From the NCBI GenBank assembly GCA_025384855.1, contig JALAHT010000001.1, positions 1,245,064 through 1,309,063 of the forward strand: a stretch of 64,000 nt of DNA. Direction: 5' to 3'. Position numbers and translations under genes: made by a program. Shown piece after piece: positions 35,310-43,392 of this stretch. The first letter of the stretch is position 1. Each line of letters opens with the position of its first letter. The stretch is from Luteirhabdus salina (GTDB lineage: Bacteria > Bacteroidota > Bacteroidia > Flavobacteriales > Flavobacteriaceae). The notes beneath the pieces are model-generated. The model was not told the DNA's origin. It ran no database searches and saw only the letters and a program-made list of their open reading frames with translations.

Positions 35310-35918
35310 ATGAAAGAGAAGATTGCACAAAAAGCGGCCGATATGTTTATCCACTATGGTTTTAAGAGCGTAACCATGGATGATATAGCGGAAGCTATGG
35401 GAATATCGAAAAAGACGATATATGCCCATTTTAAGAACAAGACGGAGCTGGTGAAAGAGGCAGTTCTTAGTGTTTACCATAGTATTACCTGTGGCATTGA
35501 TCATATTCGAGAACAATACGACAATCCCATTGAAGAACTCTACGAAATTAAGAAATTTGCACTGACCCAATTGAAAAATGAACGCTCTTCTCCCCAATAC
35601 CAATTACAAAAATATTATCCCGATATATTCGAAATGTTACGTGGCATGCAATTCGAAAAAATGCACGAATGTACTGTTCAGAATATTGAAAAGGGAATTG
35701 AAAAAGGGGTGTATCGCGACGACTTGAATGTGGAGTTTGTGTCAAGAGTATATTTCATGGGTATCAACGGTATCAAGGACGATACCTTATTCCCGTTAGA
35801 ACTGTTTCCGAAGCATGAACTTATGGAAGAATATCTAGAATACCACCTTCGCGGTATCGTAACTAAAGAAGGCCTAAAAACATTGGAAAAATTTATAAAG
35901 ACTCACCACGATGACTAG
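35310..35918 (+). CDS. TetR/AcrR-family transcriptional regulator
   Basis: 202 residues. N-terminal helix-turn-helix (about 20-44) with TMDDIAEAMGISKKTIYAHF, then a helical ligand domain. TetR regulators next to RND genes usually repress the operon and release it on binding a substrate of the pump. Start at ATG 35310; the in-frame ATG at 35289 lies upstream of the promoter box. It overlaps tolC by 8 nt and heads a four-gene operon with the operator at 35258-35287. Confidence 0.93.
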   Translation: MKEKIAQKAADMFIHYGFKSVTMDDIAEAMGISKKTIYAHFKNKTELVKEAVLSVYHSITCGIDHIREQYDNPIEELYEIKKFALTQLKNERSSPQYQLQKYYPDIFEMLRGMQFEKMHECTVQNIEKGIEKGVYRDDLNVEFVSRVYFMGINGIKDDTLFPLELFPKHELMEEYLEYHLRGIVTKEGLKTLEKFIKTHHDD

Positions 35919-37296
35919 AATCCTAACTGTTATCAGTTTGCTTTTTATCCTATCGAGCGCTCAGGCGCAAGCACAGCAACAGCAGCAGTACGCGTTTACG
36001 ATTGAAGAAGCTGTCGCGTTTGCATTGGATAGTAGCTTTACCGCTATCAATGCCAGACGCGATATTGCAAAAGCCATAAAGCAGAAGTGGGAAACCACGG
36101 CAACAGGGTTGCCGCAGATTAGTGCCGATATTTCGTATCGAAACAATTTGAAACAACCAGTGACCCTGCTTCCCGCCGAAATTACGGGTGGACCTCCGGG
36201 AACCTTCGTGCCTGTTGTTTTTGGTACCCAGCAGAACATGAATGCCGTGGCTACTTTAAACCAGTTGATTTTCGATGGAAGCTATTTGGTCGGACTGCAA
36301 GCGGCCCAGGCATTTCTCGATTTTTCAGAAAACTCAAATGAAAAAACGCGTTTAGAGGTTCGAAAAGGTGTTATCAATGCCTATGGAAGTGTTTTGTTGG
36401 CCGAAGAATTGGTCGCCATCTTTGAAAAGAACAAAGCGAATTTGGAGGATAACCTCTTCGAAACACGTAAGATTTTCGAGAATGGCCTAACAGAAGAAGA
36501 GAGTGTCGAACAACTCGAAATTACCTTGCTCGATATTGAAACGCAACTCAGCAATGCCCGTCGTAGCGAAATAATCGCCCGACAAATGTTTAAAGTAGCA
36601 CTCGGACTAACCGTCGATACGCCGGTGACGCTTACACAGGATTTGGATAATTTGGCAGAGCAAAACATTTCCTTAGGATTTTTGGAAGATGCATTGAATA
36701 TCGAAGAGAACGTCGATTATAAAATTGCTTACAACCTAACAAGGCAACGCGATTTAGAATTAAAATTAGAAAAGAGCAAGGCGCTTCCAACCATTTCAGG
36801 CTTTTTAAATTATGCGGCACAGGGGAATAGCGATTCGTTTACCTTCCTGAACGACAATCAAGAATGGTTTCAATCGTCCGTGCTCGGGGTGAATATGAGC
36901 ATTCCGATCTTCAGTAGTCTTCAACGAAGTGCGCGAACACAACGGGCAAAAATTGCGTTGGATCAAGCTGAAACAGACTTGGAACAAACCGTTCAAAATG
37001 TACGCCTAGATGTTACAAGGGCGCGAAGCGACTATAAATTCGCTATAGAAAAATATGAAAATGCGAAGGAAAATTTAGCTCTAGCAGAACGCATTGAACG
37101 TAAAAACCAGACGAAGTTTTCCGAAGGAATTTCTACTAGTTTCGATTTACGTCAGGCGCAGACCCAATTATATAACGCCCAACAGCAGTATTTTCAAAGT
37201 ATGTTGGACGTCATAAATGCGAAAGCTGAACTAGAAACTTTACTGAATACCCCCGATTTACGAATTGAATCGGAAACCATAAGAAATAGATATTAA
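35911..37296 (+). CDS. TolC-family outer-membrane efflux protein
   Basis: 461 residues. Signal peptide ending about residue 22, followed by a run of five glutamines encoded by CAG/CAA triplets. The body shows the two outer-membrane factor repeats with long coiled-coil helices (for example NEKTRLEVRKGVINAYGSVL and the later DVTRARSDYKFAIEKY). Forms the outer-membrane exit duct for the adjacent RND pump. Overlaps tetR by 8 nt. Confidence 0.93.
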   Translation: MTRILTVISLLFILSSAQAQAQQQQQYAFTIEEAVAFALDSSFTAINARRDIAKAIKQKWETTATGLPQISADISYRNNLKQPVTLLPAEITGGPPGTFVPVVFGTQQNMNAVATLNQLIFDGSYLVGLQAAQAFLDFSENSNEKTRLEVRKGVINAYGSVLLAEELVAIFEKNKANLEDNLFETRKIFENGLTEEESVEQLEITLLDIETQLSNARRSEIIARQMFKVALGLTVDTPVTLTQDLDNLAEQNISLGFLEDALNIEENVDYKIAYNLTRQRDLELKLEKSKALPTISGFLNYAAQGNSDSFTFLNDNQEWFQSSVLGVNMSIPIFSSLQRSARTQRAKIALDQAETDLEQTVQNVRLDVTRARSDYKFAIEKYENAKENLALAERIERKNQTKFSEGISTSFDLRQAQTQLYNAQQQYFQSMLDVINAKAELETLLNTPDLRIESETIRNRY

Positions 37297-37331
37297 CCTT
37301 AGATAATCAACCGAAACAAAATCTAACAGTA

Positions 37332-38501
37332 ATGAAATATTTTTTAACCTTTTTCAGCATCGCACTAGTATTGGTAGCCTGTGGCGATGGCGGCAACAAC
37401 GCTTCTGTCGATAGCTTGATCGAGCAGGGAGACCTTTCGGCAATTAAACAAAGACGGGCCGAACTCAACGAACAGCAGCAGCAGCTGAACGAACAATTGG
37501 ATAAGCTTACAACCTATATTCAAAAGAAAGAAAACAAACGCGCCGCACAATTAGTCACCATTGAAACCGTGCGGGATACGCTCTTCAAACATTTTGTGGA
37601 AGTTCAGGGCGATGTGGAAACCGACCAGAACATCGTTCTTTTTCCAGAATACTCAGGCGTTTTAACGAATGTGTATGTAGATGAAGGGCAAAAAGTTCGT
37701 AAAGGTCAAGTCTTGGCGAAAATCGACGACGGCGGACTTTCAAGTCAGTTGGCACAACAAGAATCACAGGTGGCCTTGGCGAAAACAACCTATGAGCGTC
37801 AAAAGCGGTTATGGGATCAAAAAATCGGATCAGAAATCCAATACCTTCAAGCGCAGACTAATTTTGAAGCAGCTGAAAAAGCGGCACAGCAAATACGCTC
37901 TCAATTAGCAAAAACGACTATTAAAGCACCTTTTAGCGGTGAAGTGGACAATGTGATTGCGGAAGAAGGTCAGGTAGTAAGTGCGGGGCAATCGCAAGTG
38001 CTTCGCATCGTCAACCTAAGTGATATGTATGTGAAGGCAAGTATCCCAGAGAATTATTTGAAAAGCGTCAACAAAGGTACCGAGGTAAAAGTGCGATTAT
38101 CAGCAATTGGGGAAGAATTCGATGGAAAGGTTCGTCAGGTTGGAAATTATATCAATCCCGACAACCGAACCTTCGATGTTGAAATCGAAATTCCAAATAA
38201 GGACGGCTTGGTAAAACCTAATATGATTGCTACGGTGAAGGTGAACGACTATACGCAGGAAGACGCTATAACCATTCCAGAGAATATTCTTCAGGAAAAC
38301 TCACGTGGAGAGTCTATCGCCTATTTATATGTTCCTAAAACAGATAGTACCGGAACGGCAAAGCGCGTTATTTTAGAAACGGGCTTGAACTATGGAAATC
38401 AAATTGAAGTAAAAAGTGGAATCAAAGCTGGCGATACCGTTATTGTAGAAGGTGCAAAATCCTTGCGCGACGGTCAGTTGGTTAGCTATCAAAATCAGTA
38501 A
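37332..38501 (+). CDS. RND efflux periplasmic adaptor subunit (lipoprotein)
   Basis: 389 residues. Lipoprotein signal with lipobox LVAC (Cys17). A Gln/Glu-rich coiled coil (about 40-78) precedes the adaptor core: barrel-sandwich/lipoyl-like half (GVLTNVYVDEGQKV), helical hairpin (about 140-190), second lipoyl half (IKAPFSGEVDNVIAEEGQVV) and beta-barrel domain. It bridges the RND permease and TolC. The extra N-terminal coiled coil between lipid anchor and core is unusual in AcrA but frequent in this phylum. 35 nt after tolC. Confidence 0.93.
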   Translation: MKYFLTFFSIALVLVACGDGGNNASVDSLIEQGDLSAIKQRRAELNEQQQQLNEQLDKLTTYIQKKENKRAAQLVTIETVRDTLFKHFVEVQGDVETDQNIVLFPEYSGVLTNVYVDEGQKVRKGQVLAKIDDGGLSSQLAQQESQVALAKTTYERQKRLWDQKIGSEIQYLQAQTNFEAAEKAAQQIRSQLAKTTIKAPFSGEVDNVIAEEGQVVSAGQSQVLRIVNLSDMYVKASIPENYLKSVNKGTEVKVRLSAIGEEFDGKVRQVGNYINPDNRTFDVEIEIPNKDGLVKPNMIATVKVNDYTQEDAITIPENILQENSRGESIAYLYVPKTDSTGTAKRVILETGLNYGNQIEVKSGIKAGDTVIVEGAKSLRDGQLVSYQNQ

Positions 38502-38512
38502 AAGCGGACGAG

Positions 38513-41500
38513 ATGAGCAAGAATCCCTATAAAGAATTTAAAATATCCTCGTGGGCCATCGATAACAAGATGACGGTGTATGTAATTATCGCCATCATCA
38601 TGTTCCTAGGAGCTTTCGCCTATTATACCATGCCTCGGGAATCCTTTCCGGAGATTGTGGAAACCAAGATTTATGTAAGTTCTGTAAATCCAGGAAACTC
38701 TGCGGAGGATGTTGAAAAGTTTATCACCGAACCGCTGGAAGAAGAATTCAGTGATATTGGTGGGGTAAAGGAAATTACCTCGACCACACTTCAGGATTAT
38801 TCGATCGTAATCGTAGAGTTTGAAGAAGATATCGAAATCCCCACTGCCAAGCAGCGCGTAAAGGATAAGGTCGATTTGGTAAAGGCAGAAACTACTTGGC
38901 CTACGATGGACAATGGTGCAAAGGTGGAACCGAATGTCTTCGATCTAAACCTTTCCGAAGAACAACCCATCCTTAACATTAACCTTACGGGCGATTACCC
39001 GACGCAACAGTTGAAGGATTATGCCGAATATCTTCAGGATAAGATTGAATTGCTTCCGCAGATTAAAGAGGCTTCCATTCGTGGGGCAGAGGATATGGAG
39101 GTTGAAATTGCGGTCGACATTTATAAAATGACAGCTTCAAAAGTTAGCTTTACCGATATAGTGAATGCCGTTCGAGGCGAAAATAATACTATTTCTGGTG
39201 GAAACGTGATCAGTAATGGTGTGCAAAAGAACATCCGTATTATTGGTGAAATCGATGATCCGCAGGAACTTCAGAATGTTGTCGTGAAACGCGACGGAGG
39301 CGTGATTTTCTTAAAGGATATTGCCGATATAAACTTTAAGGAAAAAGATGCGACAACCTTCGCTCGAGAATATGGTGAACCCGTCGTGATGCTCGATGTG
39401 AAGAAACGCGCTGGAAAGAACATGATCGAGGCCGTCGAGCAGATCAAGGATATTATTGAAGTGGAGCAAGAAGAATACTTGCCAGAGGGCTTGCATATTT
39501 CACTGTCGAACGACCAGTCCATAAAAACGCAAAACCAAGTAGACGACTTGGTGAATAACATCATCTTCGGGGTTATTTTGGTAGTCTTGGTGTTGATGTT
39601 TTTCCTAGGATTCCGAAACTCACTATTCGTTGGTTTCGCGATCCCCTTATCGATGCTGATGTCGCTCTTTATCCTATCGAGTTTTGGCTTCACCTTAAAT
39701 ACTATGGTGTTGTTCGGTTTGGTGATGGGGCTTGGAATGCTGGTGGATAACGGAATTGTAGTAGTAGAAAACGTATATACCTTAATGAGTGAAGGTATGC
39801 CGCGAAACAAGGCAGCCAAACAGGGAATGGGTGAAATCGCTTGGCCTATTATCGCTTCAACAGCAACGACTTTGGCAGCTTTCTTCCCACTAGGGTTATG
39901 GCCGGGGCTTATCGGTAAGTTTATGATATTCTTTCCGATTACGCTTTCAGTAGTACTGGGTTCGTCACTTTTTGTAGCATTGATTATTAACTCCATGCTA
40001 ACCTCTCGTTTCATGCAAACAGAGGAAGAATCGTTAACGAAGCGTAAACTGGTACGGTGGAGCTTGATCCTTGCGGGTGTGGGTGCTATCCTATTGGTGG
40101 CTGGTTTCTCTCTAGATGTAGCTGGGTTACGAGGGTTTGGAAACCTTGCTATCCTTTCAGCCATCATGTTATGGGTGTATAAATACTTCCTTTCTAGGGC
40201 GGTCGATTACTTTCAGTTTACAGCCCTTAAAAAGTTGGAAAACCTTTATGAAAGAACGCTTAAGTATGCACTTCGAGGAAGAAAGGCATATCTGTTTTTC
40301 TTTGGAACCATAGGAATGTTATTTCTGTCCTTTGTTTTAGTTGGAGTAGCCCAACCGAATGTATTGTTCTTTCCAGAAAACGAACCGAATCAAATTATTA
40401 CGTATATCGAATATCCACAGGGAACAGATATTGAAAAAACAAACGAGCTCACTAAAAAAATCGAGCAGCGTATTTATAAGGCTATCGAGAAGTATGAAGA
40501 TGAAGATGGCTATAACTTTATGGTGGAGTCTGCTATTAGTCAGGTAGGCGAAGGCGCTGGAAACCCTCAGACCGACGGCGGACAGTCGAATGAAATGCCA
40601 CATAAAGGAAAAGTTACCCTTTCCATGCGTGAGTTTCAGGATAGGCGTGGAGTGAAAAGTAGTACCGTATTGGCTGAGGTGCGCGATGCCGTGAAAGGCT
40701 TCCCCGGTGCTTCGGTTATTGTTGAAAAAGACGCAGCAGGACCTCCTGTTGGCTATCCTATCAATATTGAATTGAAAGGTGAAAATTATGAGGAAATGCT
40801 TCGCCAAGCAGAAGATATGCGCGATTATATCGAGAACCTCGGGGTTGCGGGTATCGAGGAACTGAAAATTGATGTGAATAAGGCAAAACGTGAACTCGAT
40901 ATTCGGGTAGACCGCGAAAAGGCCGGGCGATTAGGAGTTTCTACCGCTGCTGTTGGGCAAACGATTCGACGCGCTATTTATGGAGAAGAGATTTCAACCT
41001 ATAAAGAAGGCGACGACGATTATGAAATAAATGTTCGGTTTGCTGATGAGTATCGCTATGACGAGAGCGCCCTTTTCAACCAACCTGTAACCTTCAGAAA
41101 CAATCAGGGACAATTGGTCCAGGTTCCGATTTCATCATTAATTGAAAAGAAAAACACGGCTTCTTTTAGTTCGATTAAGCGAAAGGATTTAAAGCGAGTT
41201 ATTACGCTATATTCAAACGTTTTGGGTGGCTATAACCCAACCGAGATCGTTAATCAGTTGAAGTCGGAGCTCAAAAATTATGAGATGCCTGATGATATTT
41301 CATATTCCTTTACTGGCGAACAGGAAGAACAAGCCGAAAATATGAGTTTCCTATTGTTGGCATTGTTCTATGCCATGGGAGGAATTCTGCTCATTTTGGT
41401 GGCACAGTTTAACTCGCTATCTAAGCCATTGATAATTTTAATGGCGATTATCTTGAGTTTGGTAGGAGTATTCCTCGGATTGGTAATTTTCGGAATGGAC

Positions 41501-41992
41501 TTCGTAATCATCATGACGATGATGGGAATTATTTCCTTGGCGGGTATTGTAGTGAATAACGCCATTGTACTTATAGATTATACCCAGATCCTGATCGATA
41601 GAAAGAAACAGGATTTAGAAATGGAGTACGATAGTTTACTGACGAAAAAGCAATACTTTGAAGTAATCGTAGCTGGAGGAAAATCGCGTCTACGTCCGGT
41701 ACTGCTTACCGCCATAACAACTGTACTAGGATTGATTCCGTTAGCCGTTGGATTGAATATCGACTTCTTCGGCTTGTTTACAGATTACGACCCTGCGATC
41801 TATATTGGAGGTGATAACGTGATTTTCTGGGGTCCATTGGCGTGGACGGTAATCTTCGGATTGATCTTCGCCACCTTCCTTACGTTAATTGTGGTGCCTG
41901 TGATGTTCTATTTGGTGAATCGAGCAAAAGTGAAGTTTGCCAATAAGAAGGAAAAGCGTAGACAGAAAAAAGTAGCGCAAAGAAATAGCTAA
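38513..41992 (+). CDS. RND (AcrB/HAE1-like) efflux permease
   Basis: 1159 residues, about 100 more than AcrB. Twelve membrane helices and two large periplasmic loops are visible. The extra length includes a segment of two or more hydrophobic stretches between helices 6 and 7 (about 505-570). In helix 4 the proton-relay pair reads Asp412-Asn413 (LVDNGIVVVEN), the form often seen in Bacteroidota, in place of the AcrB Asp pair. Helix 11 and 12 region has GIVVNNAIVLIDY. Substrate unknown. Last gene of the operon; ends at a bidirectional terminator. Confidence 0.95.
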   Translation: MSKNPYKEFKISSWAIDNKMTVYVIIAIIMFLGAFAYYTMPRESFPEIVETKIYVSSVNPGNSAEDVEKFITEPLEEEFSDIGGVKEITSTTLQDYSIVIVEFEEDIEIPTAKQRVKDKVDLVKAETTWPTMDNGAKVEPNVFDLNLSEEQPILNINLTGDYPTQQLKDYAEYLQDKIELLPQIKEASIRGAEDMEVEIAVDIYKMTASKVSFTDIVNAVRGENNTISGGNVISNGVQKNIRIIGEIDDPQELQNVVVKRDGGVIFLKDIADINFKEKDATTFAREYGEPVVMLDVKKRAGKNMIEAVEQIKDIIEVEQEEYLPEGLHISLSNDQSIKTQNQVDDLVNNIIFGVILVVLVLMFFLGFRNSLFVGFAIPLSMLMSLFILSSFGFTLNTMVLFGLVMGLGMLVDNGIVVVENVYTLMSEGMPRNKAAKQGMGEIAWPIIASTATTLAAFFPLGLWPGLIGKFMIFFPITLSVVLGSSLFVALIINSMLTSRFMQTEEESLTKRKLVRWSLILAGVGAILLVAGFSLDVAGLRGFGNLAILSAIMLWVYKYFLSRAVDYFQFTALKKLENLYERTLKYALRGRKAYLFFFGTIGMLFLSFVLVGVAQPNVLFFPENEPNQIITYIEYPQGTDIEKTNELTKKIEQRIYKAIEKYEDEDGYNFMVESAISQVGEGAGNPQTDGGQSNEMPHKGKVTLSMREFQDRRGVKSSTVLAEVRDAVKGFPGASVIVEKDAAGPPVGYPINIELKGENYEEMLRQAEDMRDYIENLGVAGIEELKIDVNKAKRELDIRVDREKAGRLGVSTAAVGQTIRRAIYGEEISTYKEGDDDYEINVRFADEYRYDESALFNQPVTFRNNQGQLVQVPISSLIEKKNTASFSSIKRKDLKRVITLYSNVLGGYNPTEIVNQLKSELKNYEMPDDISYSFTGEQEEQAENMSFLLLALFYAMGGILLILVAQFNSLSKPLIILMAIILSLVGVFLGLVIFGMDFVIIMTMMGIISLAGIVVNNAIVLIDYTQILIDRKKQDLEMEYDSLLTKKQYFEVIVAGGKSRLRPVLLTAITTVLGLIPLAVGLNIDFFGLFTDYDPAIYIGGDNVIFWGPLAWTVIFGLIFATFLTLIVVPVMFYLVNRAKVKFANKKEKRRQKKVAQRNS

Positions 41993-42000
41993 ACAAAAAA

Positions 42001-42024
42001 AGCGCTTTCATTTGAAAGCGCTTT
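42001..42024. terminator. Bidirectional terminator between the RND operon and susD
   Basis: 10-bp stem AGCGCTTTCA/TGAAAGCGCT with a 2-nt loop, preceded by A-run and followed by TT. Confidence 0.88.
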
Positions 42025-42044
42025 CTATTATCTATAATCAATAA

Positions 42045-43382
42045 TTAATCATTTGCGTTCTCAGAAAGTGGAACGGGTAAAGTATTAAATATTTGATCCC
42101 CTTCCCTGTCGATAGGTAGTGTATTGGATAATCCATATCTGCGCAAATCAAACATTCTGTGGTTTTCAGACCAAAGGGAATATCTACGTTGTCGCAACAT
42201 TTCAGTCGTGAGTGCTTCAGAAGTGATGGCGCCTGAATAATCTGGTAAGCCTGCTGCATTTCGGATAATATTCAGAGCTGTTTCTGCATCTTCTAAATTA
42301 TTCTGTAAAATACTGGCTTCAGCATACACTAAGATTAACTCTTCATTTCTAATAATATCTATAGGAGACAATACAGATTCGTATAACGTACTTTCATGTG
42401 TCCCGGTAAGACCATCCTGTGTAGAAGGGTCAGGACGTGGCTGTGTTTTCTCAGCAACACGTTCATCTCCTTCTTCTGCATCTTCTATAAAGCTATTATG
42501 AACTATAATTTGGTCCCCATTGTTAGGTACTTCTTCTGTTGAAGCTACTCTGAAGACTTGATTAATAATATCATTTCCTCCAAGACCAAAAACATGTTTA
42601 GGACCAACATCCAAGTCGCCATTTAAATCGAAAAACGAATTATTAAGTGCATTAAGGGCACCTTGGCCATCGTTGTCATAAACGGCCGCAAGAGCGGCAA
42701 CGCCTCTATTAAAAGATGAAAAAGTGTCTGGCGTATCAAAACCTTCGAACCCTTCGCTTAGTCCGAATACAAATTCACTACCTGCGTTACCCAGATTTTG
42801 GTTTGCTTCATTCAGCATCTGTCTGATAGCATCCATAGCTGGGCCAAATTCTAGAATTGGACCTAGATTCTCAGGATCGTCAATATCAATGCGAGCTCTA
42901 TCATATGATTTAAGCATTTGAATCAATTCATATGCTATAATAGTTTTGGCAAATCCGATATAACCATTTGCTTCCGTTTCATTTACCGCATCGGTATTAT
43001 TGACAGCCCCTATTAGAAGTCTTGCGTTTTTTATACATCTATAACTTCCGTTCCATTGAGCCGTGCTATAAAAGGAATTGTTATCCAAGCCAATACCATT
43101 TTTTCCTAATAAGTCACCAGTGTTTCTTGGATCAGCATTGAATAGATATAACTCTCGTGCCATCGTTCCACTTGCTGTTGTTTCAGTGCCATGGCCGAAC
43201 CTAAAGGACGATTCTACTCCAATAACCAATTCGTTCAATTGCCCGATGGTAGCATTTGCCTCTACGCCGTCAACACTGGGGCCATTCGGATCGATAACTT
43301 CATCGAATGTACATCCTATCACGCTAATTGCTAGAAGCGCTAGGAAGGAACATCGAATAATATTTTTATATATATTTTTCAT
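42045..43382 (-). CDS. SusD/RagB-family outer-membrane lipoprotein
   Basis: 445 residues. Lipobox VIGC (Cys24), then mostly helical SusD-like TPR scaffold; the C-terminus has RQRRYSLWSENHRMFDLRRYG (shortened here to its key WxEgxRxxDLRR-type pattern, with Glu-Asn-His before the Arg), characteristic of the family. SusD proteins form the lid on a SusC channel and capture oligosaccharides or peptides. It starts 10 nt after the susC stop. No glycoside hydrolase, peptidase or regulator accompanies the pair, so the ligand is unknown. Confidence 0.92.
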   Translation of the reverse strand: MKNIYKNIIRCSFLALLAISVIGCTFDEVIDPNGPSVDGVEANATIGQLNELVIGVESSFRFGHGTETTASGTMARELYLFNADPRNTGDLLGKNGIGLDNNSFYSTAQWNGSYRCIKNARLLIGAVNNTDAVNETEANGYIGFAKTIIAYELIQMLKSYDRARIDIDDPENLGPILEFGPAMDAIRQMLNEANQNLGNAGSEFVFGLSEGFEGFDTPDTFSSFNRGVAALAAVYDNDGQGALNALNNSFFDLNGDLDVGPKHVFGLGGNDIINQVFRVASTEEVPNNGDQIIVHNSFIEDAEEGDERVAEKTQPRPDPSTQDGLTGTHESTLYESVLSPIDIIRNEELILVYAEASILQNNLEDAETALNIIRNAAGLPDYSGAITSEALTTEMLRQRRYSLWSENHRMFDLRRYGLSNTLPIDREGDQIFNTLPVPLSENAND

Positions 43383-43392
43383 AGTTGTGTGT

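Noticed and set aside
35950-36010. CAG/CAA triplet run in tolC as a phase-variable tract
   Set aside because: Only five glutamine codons of mixed sequence; length changes would be in frame and the tract is too short for slippage control.
39271-40167. 298-codon open frame on the minus strand
   Set aside because: Lies wholly opposite the RND permease gene, has a low-complexity Ser/Thr/Ile/Lys composition and no recognisable motif; an antisense shadow.
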